Assembly (NCBI GenBank): GCA_948146395.1
Contig: OX411547.1
Coordinates: forward strand, 62,625,610 to 62,689,609
Source of the DNA: Fragum whitleyi
Lineage: Eukaryota > Mollusca > Bivalvia > Cardiida > Cardiidae
DNA length: 64,000 nucleotides
Reading direction: 5' to 3'
Positions within the stretch are counted from its first letter, which is position 1, and each line of letters starts with the position of its first letter. The notes under the pieces are model-generated. The model did no database searches, was not told where the DNA came from, and saw only the letters and a list, made by a program, of their open reading frames with translations. Below are positions 25,466-31,252 of this stretch, in pieces. A program made the translations under genes and the position numbers.

Positions 25466-28400
25466 TATCCTTTTAATGTTCAAATTCACAACTTGTAAAT
25501 ACATGAACATATATTTCATACATATAAACAATCAATATCAAAATATGTAAGCCAGTCTTGACAAGAGGGGCGGTTCTTAATCATTGGGTAGACACTGATT
25601 AATTTGGTCCTTATATTTTCGCGAGATACCTTAAGTTGGTTATTTAAAGAAATCAAGGCAAGTAATAGTGAAACGTGCTGAAATCCATTCACCGTATATT
25701 GGAGAAAAGGTTTGCGAATGTTTCATTATTTTTTTGAGACCGGGTACCAAACTTTTAAGGAATAGACTTTAGCGTTACTCATCTGGTCACGTGACTTGCT
25801 CAAAACATAATTGTGTCAATTTCGTTTACAAATAGATACGCGTGACAGAATTAAATCGGAAAATTAAAACGGTCTCATCAGTAACTGACATTTATTCAGT
25901 TTGAGTCTATGAGTGTTATAAAAAGTTTGAGTGAATGACTCTTTGTGAAATCAGCTGATAATTCGCATTTTTAATCAGGATATAAAATTGGAATTCTTAT
26001 CGAATTTGTGTAATAGCCAAAGGTAAGAGACGTCCATTTTTATCGTGTAGGTAAAGGGTGAAAAGTACATCGATAGTTTGTAAACAGTGATATTTACATG
26101 TTGCACATTTTTTTTTTTAATATTTTCCAGGTTTTTTTTCTACACTTGGTCACTCCATCCTTGTCCGTCTTGTTCGAAACAAAATAACAAGGTGGACAGA
26201 CGGCGTGCCCTTGTGAATTGTCGTATTTATTACTTGCTTGGTCAATTTCAGTGTAATTAAGAACTATCGCGACTACAGCTTTAGTTATGAGCCTTAACCC
26301 CCTTTACCCCACGATGCATTTTTATTTTTCTTAAAACGCGGAGATAGGAAATTAACAGCTACATAGGGGTGTGGAATTACTAAATTTTCTGATGTGTCCT
26401 AGGGCAATTTGGCAATTACATTGTGATTGTCCAATTAGGGACTATGATATAATTTTCAATTGTTCTTTAAAGGGACTAAGAGATATTTTTGTTAAGGAGC
26501 AACATTAAGATGAGAGGAGATTTTGCCTATTGAAGTCCTTGATATCAAAGTTCACACTTCACACTTCAAACTTCACACTTTAAATTTTATACTTCACACT
26601 TCATACTTCACACTTCAAAGATATTATGTTTGAAGTGTGAAGTTTGAAGTTTGAATTTAAGAAATGTCACCACCAGTTCACGCTTCCGGGTTCACATTTC
26701 GAAGAAAATATGTTTGAAGTGTGAAGCGTGAAGTGTGAATAAAAGAAGTCACCACCGGTCTTTCGTAGTCAAGGGACATCTTACATTTTCGTGATAAAAT
26801 TTCAGGTGAACCAGTCCCCACGGGAAATCCTTGTGATATCTGTTTCTGTAACGAGGATTCTAGGATCACATGCAACCTAGTTGAGTGTGCAGCTCCGCCG
26901 TGTAAGAACCCAGACAGAGATCCGGACCAGTGCTGTCCAATTTGCAGGGGTAGGTTTTTTTTACAGATACATGAAAAATGGTTTAGGGAAAAGTCAGGGT
27001 TTTGATGTGTTTCTCTCCCCCCCCCCCCTCCCCCCCCCCCCCACACAAAATAAATAAATGAAATCTTTAACATTGGCCATAGCATAGAGGGAATATTATT
27101 TGTGACAAGACCCTTTGTTGGTACCAAATAAAGGGTCACCTGTCAAGGTCATTTACCAAGGTCAAATATGTTGAAAGTTACCTAAAATGGCCTTTGTATG
27201 GGTATTGGAGTCTCTATCTTTAGTACGTGGCGTTGCCTCATGATCTTTCACTAAAATGCTTCGATTTTTTGTCAACAATTTTATTAGAATAGAAAAAATG
27301 TAATACATGTCAACCAATACGATGGACTTATTAAAAACAGATTCTAGATAATCGGTCGACTAGTTAAGAAACATAAGCATTTGAAAATAAGGTTATTTAT
27401 GTCATCAAATATGATCGTAGGTTTCTTTGTGACCAACCTGTTAATATAAAAGCTGCTTATACAGTACAACATCGTGAAATTGACAAACTGAATGATTTTG
27501 GAATGCTTTTAGAATGAAATAGAATGAGTGCGACGAGTGAGTTTTGAGTGAAATTTAAGGGAGGTAATCCAATAGCGCTAATTTTGTTCAGGATGAGCAA
27601 CACAAACGATATTCATTACCCCCTTTTAAAAAATATGCATAACATTTTTTTGGAATAGCTTCCTTTTCTTCAAGAATCAATTATAATTTCATTTTTCAGT
27701 GAAATCGCGAGTTTTTTGACTTACTATATCTATTTTGAATGTAGTTGTTGATCTTATTTTTTGTGATTTTGGAGTGGTGTTGAATGATTTGAGTGAGTGT
27801 TTGGAATGAATGAATGGAACGCCGAGTGCGCGATTAAGAATGGCTCTGTTTGAGCTGAAAGTCAATTGCACGATGTTACTAAGTGTATCATTGAAAAGAA
27901 TTTATTATCCTATGGATGTGAAAGGTGTGTGGTCATACGAATTTTGTAAGATATTAATCTTTATAGCCCCAAAAATATGTTCGGTATGTACATAGGTGTC
28001 AGCTTGTCGATCGGTCGGTTGGTCGGTCCGTCCGCCTGAAGTATGGGCGAATTTCATTCCAACTTTACACATGCTGAATACAATGAGAAGCGGTTCATTA
28101 CCTTTTAACAGAATTATGGTCCTTTGATGAAAATGTCAGTTGTTCCGTCTGTAGCTCTTTCGGGTACTCTCAAAATCTAAACAACTGGCGAGGTTCTATT
28201 CAAACTTCACAGAAACGATCAGTATCTAGCAGAGATATGCATGTTTGTTCAATTTTGACAGAGTTATGGCCCTTGGATGAAAAATCTTGTCCGCTCAATT
28301 TCACAGCAAATTATGGACGGCTATGAATAAAACTTCACAAAGAGACAAAGTATGAGTTAGAGATTCGCATATCCTACTTTGATTTTAATCCACTGACTTT

Positions 28401-28996
28401 TACCAGAGTTTTGACCCTTTGATGAAAATTATAGTTTTTCTATCTGAATCTTTTTTGTGTGTGTGTCAAACTCCACATGAAACACAGATTGCACTTTGTA
28501 GCTAATTCATCCTACTCAGGTGGTTCCTTTTTGTGAATAAAGCGCTTTTGTGGGATAGTAGTCCCCTTTGTGACAGATTTAAGTTTTCAATTTGACATAT
28601 ATGTAATGTTAATTCGTTATGATTATCATAAGCGTATCTACGACTTTAAAATTTATACGTACTCAAAGGCGACAAGCTCCCTGTTTTAGATTTGAACGTT
28701 GTTGAATAACCAAAACATAGTAACTACAACATAAATAAACTGTAGATTCGATGTTACGATCATTCATAAACAAAATATTTTAACAGAGGATAATTTCTTT
28801 TACGCACTTGCGTAAATTGCGCAATTGGGGTAACGCCCTTGATTATTATGAGGAACGGACTACATGTATATGTAGATCTATGAATAAATGTGTATGTCTG
28901 TGTTTCTCTCCGGTTCAAGGACATTCCAATAATATCATTAATTTCTCCTTTTCAGAGCCAGACTTAGAACTTATGAAGATGATGCCAGAAAAATGA
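1252..28996 (+). CDS. Secreted cysteine-rich multidomain protein (lustrin-like, pacifastin-like and VWC modules), 3' part, 15 exons
   Basis: I joined 15 exons: 1252-1383, 3796-3915, 4645-4686, 7000-7149, 8183-8308, 9129-9170, 10872-11024, 11820-11930, 14901-14942, 16790-16888, 18234-18266, 21448-21600, 23852-23893, 26806-26949 and 28956-28996. All have AG/GT borders, every intron is phase 1, and the joined frame is open to the stop (475 full codons). Module order: a lustrin-like six-cysteine module; three pacifastin-like modules (CNxCxC...CTxxxC type); and VWC domains split between a short exon and a ~150 nt exon. Such proteins are extracellular: VWC modules often bind growth factors or matrix, and lustrin and pacifastin-like modules occur in shell-matrix proteins and protease inhibitors. 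A role in shell matrix, matrix or protease inhibition is inference. The signal peptide and start codon must lie upstream of the window. No close named orthologue is recognised. Confidence 0.85.
1523..1961. mobile_element. MITE-A copy 1, full length
   Basis: MITE-A is a ~435 bp palindromic-ended element. The terminal inverted repeat is close to TACAGTTAACAACATCGTGA, followed by AATTGACA. Both halves carry tracts of CATTC/CACTC words, and the centre has a ~75 bp palindrome (GGGAGGTAATC..TATCGC..). This copy lies in the first intron of the VWC gene, with the central palindrome at about 1795-1865. Confidence 0.8.
2793..2930. repeat. Long fold-back (inverted repeat) in intron
   Basis: The left arm includes CTGCGTTC, GCAAACAGTTT and CCTGCTTTGC. 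The right arm includes GCAAAGCAGG, AAAACTGTTTG and GGAACGCAG. Arms of about 60 bp with a short loop at about 2860 suggest a solo palindromic MITE. Confidence 0.7.
3122..3555. mobile_element. MITE-A copy 2, reverse orientation
   Basis: Ends match MITE-A (AACAACATCGTGAACTTGAC at left, GTCAATTTCACGATGTTGTA at right), and the central palindrome lies at about 3225-3290. It is inverted relative to copy 1. Confidence 0.78.
3796..3915 (+). CDS. Exon: pacifastin-like module 1
   Basis: The exon runs from acceptor gacag to donor gtaagt, 120 nt, phase 1-1. It encodes CVVDGVVYQPGEGYYKECNK, then CTC and a CTLKGC end. The CNxCxC...CTxxxC core is the pacifastin light-chain/VWC-like pattern, but there are 16 residues between the first two cysteines against 9-12 in classical pacifastins. 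It starts repeat unit 1, followed by the VWC pair at 4645 and 7000. Confidence 0.8.
3916..4644. other. Intron, nothing recognised
   Basis: AT-rich intron between the pacifastin-like exon 1 and the first short VWC exon. It holds only a short CTATTGT triplication near 4400-4423. Confidence 0.5.
4645..4686 (+). CDS. Exon: VWC 1, N-terminal short exon
   Basis: A 42-nt exon between cacatttcag and gtaggt, phase 1-1, encoding PKGCYEKGTYLGPEG. It is the opening C-Y-x-x-G-x-x-Y strand of a VWC domain whose remainder is the exon at 7000. A different frame is open here by chance; phase and homology with the short exons at 9129, 14901 and 23852 fix the correct one. Confidence 0.78.
4687..6084. other. 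Intron, mostly unannotated
   Basis: A poly-G run near 4819-4830 and AT-rich sequence. I see no exon or complete repeat here. Confidence 0.45.
6085..6229. mobile_element. MITE-A partial copy (3' third)
   Basis: Only the right part of the central palindrome, the CATTC-rich tract and a degenerate right terminus (CACGTTGTTGATAACTGTA) remain. Confidence 0.65.
6545..6800. repeat. Interspersed repeat, related to 13118, 37040 and 45405
   Basis: It starts with ATGACCTACGTTGCGCGAGT, followed by AATAACCCGTT-type sequence. Similar starts and downstream AATGATGTCATAT words occur at 13118-13340, 37040-37260 and 45405-45600. The termini are not resolved. Confidence 0.45.
7000..7149 (+). CDS. Exon: VWC 1, main exon
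   Basis: A 150-nt exon after tgtttcag with donor gttgat (weaker than the others). It encodes GKIPNEDPCLDCVC, then NGRFVVRC, ICPP, C, and ends GECCGICP. This is the canonical VWC order C..C.C...C....CP..C...CC..C. It is closely similar to the exon at 10872, so the two units arose by duplication. Confidence 0.85.
7347..7785. mobile_element. MITE-A copy 3
   Basis: It has both ends (TACAGTAAGTGACATAGTGA at left, GCGATGTTGTTAACTTTA at right) and the central AAAGGGCGGAAATCAATATC palindrome. It lies in the intron after the VWC 1 main exon. Confidence 0.75.
8034..8062. repeat. Palindrome core of MITE-P family
   Basis: GTAACTACAGCTTGAATAAG, then CTGTAGTTTT. This is a short perfect-type hairpin recurring at about nine places in the window, within complete copies at 20584 and 62505. 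Confidence 0.55.
8183..8308 (+). CDS. Exon: pacifastin-like module 2
   Basis: Acceptor tatctttcag, donor gtaaat, 126 nt, phase 1-1. It encodes KGACVVGDQVYQPGESYF, IECNGCTC, a serine/asparagine/glycine loop and SICTLVACG. It is a close paralogue of the exon at 3796. The donor is followed within 15 bp by a long fold-back repeat (8322-8458). Confidence 0.82.
8322..8458. repeat. Fold-back repeat next to the donor of exon 8183-8308
   Basis: The left arm (ATACGTACTTTATGTATTG..AAAAATCTAACGAGGTTGGG) pairs with the right arm (CCAAAACCGAGTTAGAT..CATACAATAGCCTTAGTACG) around a loop near 8385. An inverted relative is at 22163-22310. Confidence 0.75.
9129..9170 (+). CDS. Exon: VWC 2, N-terminal short exon
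   Basis: 42 nt between atatttcag and gtatgc, phase 1-1, encoding EPGCYEKGVLIAREG. It matches the short exon at 4645 (GCYEKG core). Confidence 0.8.
9615..10055. mobile_element. MITE-A copy 4, best-preserved
   Basis: 441 bp from TACAGTTAATTACATCGTGA to CACGATGTTGTTAACTGTA. The central palindrome at 9890-9955 is nearly perfect (GGGAGGTAATC..GATTACCTCCC). Confidence 0.85.
10098..10493. mobile_element. MITE-A copy 5, diverged
   Basis: It starts with a CACATCGTGAACTGAC-like end 45 bp after copy 4 and ends with a decayed terminus. The central palindrome is lost beyond the first arm (AAAGGGAGGCAATAAATAT). Confidence 0.6.
10497..10760. repeat. Fragment of tandem-repeat type element
   Basis: Words such as TTGTCCGTCTGTTTGTC and loosely repeated segments resemble the left part of the Helentron-like elements. 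It is too decayed for firm borders. Confidence 0.3.
10872..11024 (+). CDS. Exon: VWC 2, main exon
   Basis: 153 nt after tatttcag, with consensus donor gtaagt. It encodes GESVPNDDPCLDCEC, NGRFVVDC, DCPRLPC and CCGRCP. All VWC cysteines are present. A MITE-A copy begins about 15 bp after the donor. Confidence 0.87.
11040..11423. mobile_element. MITE-A copy 6
   Basis: It begins right after the donor of the VWC 2 main exon (ACATCGTGAAGGTGAC) and ends CTCGATGTTCCTAACAGTA. It has an internal deletion relative to copy 4. The central palindrome is at about 11255-11325. Confidence 0.72.
11549..11800 (+). mobile_element. SINE-1 copy (tRNA-derived)
   Basis: The tRNA-like head has a B box (GGGTTTGATCCCCGAC, 11585-11600), then the family body (CCGACTATTTGTCTC, TAATCGTAGAAATATGT) and the tail GAAAGCGGCGTAAAACCCAA. 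It is related to copies at 22490, 34989 and 41513. Confidence 0.65.
11820..11930 (+). CDS. Exon: pacifastin-like module 3
   Basis: 111 nt, acceptor ttccaaccag, donor gtgagt, phase 1-1. It encodes KPCDVDGVLYKSGESFYIEC, NGCRC and GCTRKGC. It is the shortest of the three paralogues. A SINE lies immediately upstream and ends close to the acceptor. Confidence 0.82.
11985..12062. mobile_element. MITE-A remnant (central palindrome only)
   Basis: AAAGGGAGGTAATACAATAA at left and TATTCCCCCCTTTA at right, abutting the next copy. Confidence 0.55.
12061..12458. mobile_element. MITE-A copy 7, reverse orientation
   Basis: Left end AAACATCGTAAAATTGACAA, right end GTCAATTTCACCATGTGG. The interior has lost one palindrome arm. 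Confidence 0.6.
13118..13340. repeat. Interspersed repeat, same family as 37040 and 45405
   Basis: TATGACCTACATCGCGAGAG and CCCGTTGAATGTTTTTGAT, with later GCAAATGAGCTAGTAACG and AATGATGCCATATTGCATTT, match the repeats in both arms of the segmental duplication. Confidence 0.55.
13460..14457. mobile_element. mariner-like TIR element (non-autonomous or decayed)
   Basis: The ends GGAGGGATGATCCAGAAGTT and the complement of AACTTTTGGATCAACCCTCG form a ~31 bp TIR with few mismatches, and are flanked by TA on both sides (13458-13459 and 14458-14459). The TIR type (GAGGGTTGATCCAAAAGTTC class) and TA duplication fit Tc1/mariner elements. The 998 bp body has no transposase frame. Confidence 0.8.
14635..14865. 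mobile_element. MITE-B copy
   Basis: MITE-B is a ~240 bp element with TIR near TGAGCCTGTGCGTGACATTT and an internal CTGACCAGCCTGTGCATCCG..CAGTCTGACCAGAGTCTT segment. This copy has a degenerate left end (TTGAGCATGTGCATGATATT) and ends GTCTCGCACAGGCTCA. Confidence 0.65.
14901..14942 (+). CDS. Exon: VWC 3, N-terminal short exon
   Basis: 42 nt after acceptor tttttttcag, donor gtttgt, phase 1-1, encoding QTGGCYVNGTFYEIG. It has the C-Y-x-x-G-x-x-Y/F pattern of a VWC start. Confidence 0.76.
15784..16023. mobile_element. MITE-B copy
   Basis: TGAGCCTGTGTGTAACATTT at left and AATGTCTCACACAGGCTCA at right. The internal CAGCCTGTTCGTCCGAACAA hairpin is present. Confidence 0.75.
16372..16611. mobile_element. 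MITE-B copy, well preserved
   Basis: TTGAGCCCGTGCGTGGCATT at left, GGAAATGCCACGCACAGGCT at right, with internal CAGCCTGTGCGTCCGCACAG. Confidence 0.8.
16790..16888 (+). CDS. Exon: VWC 3 main exon, short and divergent
   Basis: 99 nt, acceptor ctgtcgcag, donor gtaagt, phase 1-1. It encodes GQYVKSPRPCGRCRC, an acidic stretch, and VRCQGC completed by the next exon. Only the first half of a VWC main exon is present; the CP..C..P....CC..C part is missing. It therefore looks like a shortened VWC, or a hybrid that takes the position of a pacifastin-like exon before the next short exon. Confidence 0.68.
17041..17170. mobile_element. MITE-C partial copy
   Basis: TGTGACACATCACGCGAATA then GGGACCAT, followed by the CTGTGCGGTCTGCACAAGCT hairpin. 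The right half is missing. Full MITE-C copies lie at 31253, 41057, 47367, 56386 and 56942. Confidence 0.55.
17882..18041. mobile_element. 160-bp fold-back MITE (family F), copy 1
   Basis: Ends AAGGTAGTGGACACGTAATA and the complement of GTACGGGCCCACTGCCTT. The centre has TTTCCTAATGAAATCATTACGAAACC. A second copy of the same length is at 48281. Confidence 0.7.
18234..18266 (+). CDS. Exon: VWC 4, N-terminal short exon
   Basis: 33 nt only, acceptor ccattttcag, donor gtaata, phase 1-1, encoding CCIEKDRFYNIG with the junction codon. It is three codons shorter than its paralogues. Its 3' end and donor lie in a 21-bp sequence that recurs at 19528-19548 on the far side of a Helentron-like insertion. 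Confidence 0.7.
   Translation, partial: VALKRTGFII
18278..19527. mobile_element. Helentron-like element with ~155-bp central tandem repeats (pearl-like)
   Basis: Six tandem units are marked by ATGGGCGTGGC at about 18481, 18638, 18791, 18943, 19103 and 19258. The left part has CCACTGACCGAAGGCCAGCA. The right end carries the hairpin AGGCCCTCTTGGGCCT before CTTG. No protein is encoded. This layout is that of non-autonomous Helentrons ('pearl' in bivalves). It is flanked by near-identical 21-bp sequences (18257-18277 and 19528-19548). Confidence 0.72.
19541..19914. mobile_element. MITE-A copy 8, decayed
   Basis: The left end is rearranged, with CACTTTTACCATTC tracts and a right end GTCAATTCCACGATGTTATC. 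The central palindrome is degenerate. Confidence 0.55.
19958..20060. mobile_element. MITE-B fragment
   Basis: CCTGTACGTGACAATTCCAC, then CAGTCTGTACAGCTGCCCAA; left half only. Confidence 0.45.
20584..20953. mobile_element. MITE-P complete copy 1
   Basis: The TIR runs from ATTAATGAACTGGCAGGGCG to the complement of CCGCCCTGTCATAGCATTAA. The core 30-bp palindrome GTAACTTCAGCTTGATTAAG.. is at 20775-20804. An inverted copy lies at 62505-62871. Confidence 0.75.
20954..21447. other. Intron, nothing recognised
   Basis: No exon or repeat is identified before the VWC 4 main exon. A few GAAACC(G/C)AG(G/T)TC words cluster at 21340-21390 as a short imperfect tandem. Confidence 0.4.
21448..21600 (+). CDS. 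Exon: VWC 4, main exon
   Basis: 153 nt after a long pyrimidine tract and ctccag, donor gtaaga. It encodes GDDVKRVNPCEFCSCFGG, VICAIADCP, C and ACCPVCEG. All expected VWC cysteines are present. Confidence 0.83.
22015..22315. mobile_element. Palindromic repeat, inverted relative of 8322-8620
   Basis: The core fold-back at 22163-22310 has arms with TTCTTAGTGTATTGTATGAA and CATATAATACACTAAGTATG. The flanking part (GTATGATATTTTTTATGATA) matches 8560-8620 in reverse. Confidence 0.7.
22490..22700 (+). mobile_element. SINE-1 copy
   Basis: tRNA-like head GCGCGTCGGACTATCAATCT and B box GGGTTCGATCCCC (about 22520-22532). The body has CCGACTATTTGTCTCTCACC and ATAATCGTAGACCTATGTGA, and the tail GTTGAAAGCGGCTTTAAAGC. 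The strong B box makes this the clearest copy. It is not called a tRNA gene because the 3' half continues into the SINE body. Confidence 0.72.
22815..23245. mobile_element. MITE-A copy 9
   Basis: TAGTTAAGAACATCGTGAAA at left and GTCAATTTCGCGATGTTATT at right. The central palindrome is at about 23085-23150. Confidence 0.75.
23251..23685. mobile_element. MITE-A copy 10, reverse orientation, head-to-tail with copy 9
   Basis: TACAGTCAACAACATCGTAA at left, GTCAATTTCATGTAGTAACT at right. The central palindrome (CAATATCGCAAATTTTGTTC) is well kept. It starts within about 6 bp of the previous copy. Confidence 0.78.
23852..23893 (+). CDS. Exon: VWC 5, N-terminal short exon
   Basis: 42 nt between gactttttag and gtaagt, phase 1-1, encoding DQGCFDEDGTFYGIG. 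It matches the other short VWC exons, with F for Y after the cysteine. Confidence 0.77.
24100..24350 (-). mobile_element. SINE-2 copy (tRNA-derived, minus strand)
   Basis: On the minus strand the B-box-like GGTTCGATGCCCGGGCTTGC is at 24333-24314, and the 3' body includes the complement of ATCGTCGCTACCGTA. It is shared with 50735-50975, where the A box also survives. Confidence 0.55.
24495..25050. mobile_element. Repeat with GTCGCTTA/TAAGCGAC ends
   Basis: Starts ACCACTAAGCGTCTACTAAG, has internal ATCGTCTCATTGAGACGATT palindrome, and ends GTAAGAGGTCGCTTAATAC. Similar words occur at 33740-33985 and 42430-42780. Confidence 0.55.
25054..26765. mobile_element. 1.7 kb TIR element with inverted minisatellite arms
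   Basis: The TIRs begin CGAAAGACCGGTGGTGACTT and run on for about 38 bp into the minisatellite. TA lies on both sides (25052-25053, 26766-26767). Just inside each end are arrays of GAAGTGTGAAGTTT words in opposed orientations (25085-25430 and 26545-26740), plus an (AGAC)n tract at 25432-25465. No ORF of transposase type is present. It ends 40 bp before the VWC 5 main exon. Confidence 0.8.
25432..25465. repeat. (AGAC)n microsatellite
   Basis: About eight CAGA/AGAC tetramers at the inner edge of the left minisatellite array. Confidence 0.9.
26806..26949 (+). CDS. Exon: VWC 5, main exon
   Basis: 144 nt, acceptor aaaatttcag, donor gtaggt. It encodes GEPVPTGNPCDICFC, ITCNLVECAAPPC and QCCPICRG. 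The cysteine order is full VWC. A 1.7 kb TIR element ends 40 bp upstream, close to the branch-point region of this exon. Confidence 0.83.
27018..27042. repeat. Poly-C tract
   Basis: A near-pure C run after CTCTC, in the intron following the VWC 5 main exon. Confidence 0.85.
27460..27887. mobile_element. MITE-A copy 11, reverse orientation
   Basis: TACAGTACAACATCGTGAAA at left and GTCAATTGCACGATGTTACT at right, with central palindrome CAATAGCGCTAATTTTGTTC. Confidence 0.75.
27975..28500. repeat. Degenerate tandem-repeat element
   Basis: CGGTCGGTTGGTCGGTCCGT at the left, followed by roughly repeated AACTTCACA..AGAGTTATGGCCCTT..GATGAAAAT blocks. It looks like an old Helentron-like element. Confidence 0.45.
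28956..28996 (+). CDS. Terminal coding exon with stop
   Basis: The acceptor is tccttttcag. It encodes EPDLELMKMMPEK and the stop TGA at 28994-28996. The charged tail has no cysteine and no membrane segment, so the protein is probably released. The phase matches the previous exon, and polyadenylation signals follow within 45 bp. Confidence 0.7.
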
Positions 28997-29028
28997 AATA
29001 CTTATCGAAGAAAAACATAGAAAAATAC

Positions 29029-29039
29029 AATAAAATAAA
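29029..29039 (+). promoter_or_regulatory. Polyadenylation signals of the VWC gene
   Basis: Two overlapping AATAAA hexamers follow the stop codon at 28996 by about 33-43 bp. This implies a very short 3' UTR and supports the end of the gene here. Confidence 0.55.
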
Positions 29040-29139
29040 ATGAAATAATAATAAAAATAGAGAAGCAGGCGAAGTCATTGGCTGTTCAATTTATTTATTT
29101 CCATTCACCCGTTGAAAGACGGGCATTTTGAGATCATCC

Positions 29140-29175
29140 GTGACTGGGGGGCGGGCGGGGGGGGGGGGGGGTGGC
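29140..29175. repeat. Poly-G tract
   Basis: GGGGCGGGCGGG followed by a long G run just beyond the VWC gene. Confidence 0.85.
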
Positions 29176-29747
29176 GAGCGACTTCCACTTGTATGTCGGG
29201 AGCATAGCTTGGTAACCTTAAGTCAGATTCACTTGAAGCTTTGCAGTTATGATCCCTTCGGAGTGGAGCTCAAGAACCGTAACTTTACGTATACTTTGGG
29301 GATATTTCCTTTTGTCGCTTTGCATACTTGGACATCCAGCCGTTTAACAAGCTTAGTTTAAACATATTTTATTGCCAATTAATTAATACATATACATGCG
29401 ATTCACATATAAGCAAAATAAAACATAAGCAAGAGGGTTTGGCCACAAGTTCTCGCAACTTTGGATAGGCCATTCCCTTTGTTTAACATACAATATTCTG
29501 TCTTCTAAAGAAAAGTTAGGAACCTACAAGAAATACCTCGTATTAAAATGAGAAAAGACAGTTGTATTCCGGTAATATAGAGTGTATTTCAATGGCAAAT
29601 AATATGAAGAATAAATAACTATTGAAAACTTGGAGAGAAAAATAAAATATTTTGATGCAGAAAATATTATTGTCAGTCAGATAATGGTACTGATGGTACA
29701 GGGAAGATATTTTCAATTATCGATTTAAAAAGTGACAGTGATTTTAT

Positions 29748-29951
29748 TTATTTGATATCGTCAGGAAGTTCATACCAAAGGGAAACAGCAGATGGAATAC
29801 AAGAACTTACAAAAAGTTCCGTTCGATAATAAACTATATCGATATTTTGTGCATTTCGTAGTGTGTATGATGTTCTATCGCCTACTTTTTGTGGGAATAT
29901 GTATTTCAAGTAATCAGGCGTAAGGCCGTTTATGATCTTATAAATGCACAC
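29748..29951 (-). pseudogene. Non-LTR retrotransposon RT C-terminal fragment
   Basis: The minus strand encodes MCIYKIINGLTPDYLKYIFP, SYTLRNAQNIDIVY and SLWYELPDDIK, the familiar C-terminal tail of LINE reverse transcriptases (KI.NG..P.YL, RNS.., W..LP..I). The same frame continues past a stop as IKSLSLFKS, so it is broken. Upstream on the minus strand, RLDDSHRQA may be a further remnant. The element is 5'-truncated. Confidence 0.72.
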
Positions 29952-30035
29952 AATTTTTTAATATTTACGCCTGTCTGTGAGAGTCATCCAACCGTTTAAC
30001 AAGCGTATCTTGTGACAATTCGCCATCTTTTTTAT

Positions 30036-31097
30036 ACGCCCGAAGGGTTGTATTATGCTATCGCCTGCCTGTCCGTCTGCCTGTCCGTCTGTCTGTCCCT
30101 CTGTCTTTCCGTTAGCAAATTCGTGTCCTGTCCATAACTTTGAAACTATGAAGCCTATGGTCTTGAAACTTCACAGGTGTATGGATCTCATAGCTAGGGT
30201 GTGCAGAGCGCAGGAACCACAACTCTACCATTTGTGATTTTTGAGTTATTGCCCTTTGTTTGATTCAGTAAGCAAATTCATGTCCTGTCCATAACTTTGA
30301 AACTATAAGGCCTATAGTCTTGAAACTTCACAGGTGTATAGATCTCATAGCTAGGGTGTGCAGAGCGCAAGAACCACAACTCTACCATTTGTAATTTTTT
30401 GAGTTATTTCCCTTTGATTCAGTTTGCGTATTCGTATCCGGTCCACAACTTTGAAACTATAAGGCCTATAGTCTTGAAACTTCACAGGTGTATAGATCTC
30501 ATGGCTAGGGTGTGCAGAGCGCAAGAAGCACAACTCTACCATTTGTAATTTTTGTGTTATTGCCCTTTGTTTGATTCAGTTAGCAAATTCATGTCTGGTC
30601 CATAACTTTGAAACTATAAGGACTACGATGTTGAAACTTCACATGTATGTAGAACTCATAGCTAGGGTGTGCAGAGCGCAATAACCCTAAATCTTCCATT
30701 TTTAATTTTTGAGTTATTGCCCTTTGTTTGATTCAGTTTGCATATTCGTGTTCGGTCCACAACTTTCAAAATACAAGGACTAGGATGTTGAAACTTCACA
30801 TGTATGTAGAACTCATATCTAGGGTGTTTGATTACATTATCTCAATCTGATTGAATTTGTGAATATTTTAGTAGTACTCGGGTACATATAATTACATGAA
30901 GAATAGTGATGATATCCATAAGTAATCCACAGTTCTTTAATTGCCTAAGAACACATTTTCCCAAAGACATGTAGGAAAACAAAAACACTACCATCATAAT
31001 AAATGCAATATACTATAGTGTTTGCTAGAAAATACAACCTAAGGATAAATTAAAAATTCAAAACATCACCCATTTATTTCTGAGCTTCGGGCGTATA
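30036..31097. mobile_element. Tandem-repeat element with inverted ends (Helentron-like)
   Basis: Left end TATACGCCCGAAGGG and right end CTTCGGGCGTATA are complementary. Inside are CTGTCCGTCTG microsatellite words and five ~155-160 bp units, each with ACTTTGAAACTATAAGGCC and TCATAGCTAGGGTGTGCAGA. No protein is encoded. Confidence 0.7.
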
Positions 31098-31252
31098 ATG
31101 CCACGCCCATCGTTGCCCTTGTTATCCTTAATTACTTACTTTGAAGCTGCTCAAACTCGATACCTTTTAACAAAGAGACTAAAGATGTACATCTCGACCA
31201 CGGACACCATGCATTATGATATCTATCTTTTTGTTATATGAATTAAAGAATT

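Noticed and set aside
25241..25498. 85-codon frame rich in HSSHFKLHTS repeats
   Set aside because: A direct reading of the GAAGTGTGAAG minisatellite and the AGAC microsatellite; no protein is likely.
25054..26765. CRISPR-like array of short repeats
   Set aside because: The repeats are head-to-tail without unique spacers, in eukaryotic DNA, and bounded by transposon TIRs.
26678..27139. 153-codon minus-strand open frame, the longest in the window
   Set aside because: It runs through the VWC 5 exon in antisense, a poly-C tract and minisatellite sequence; low-complexity GGGG and no domain.
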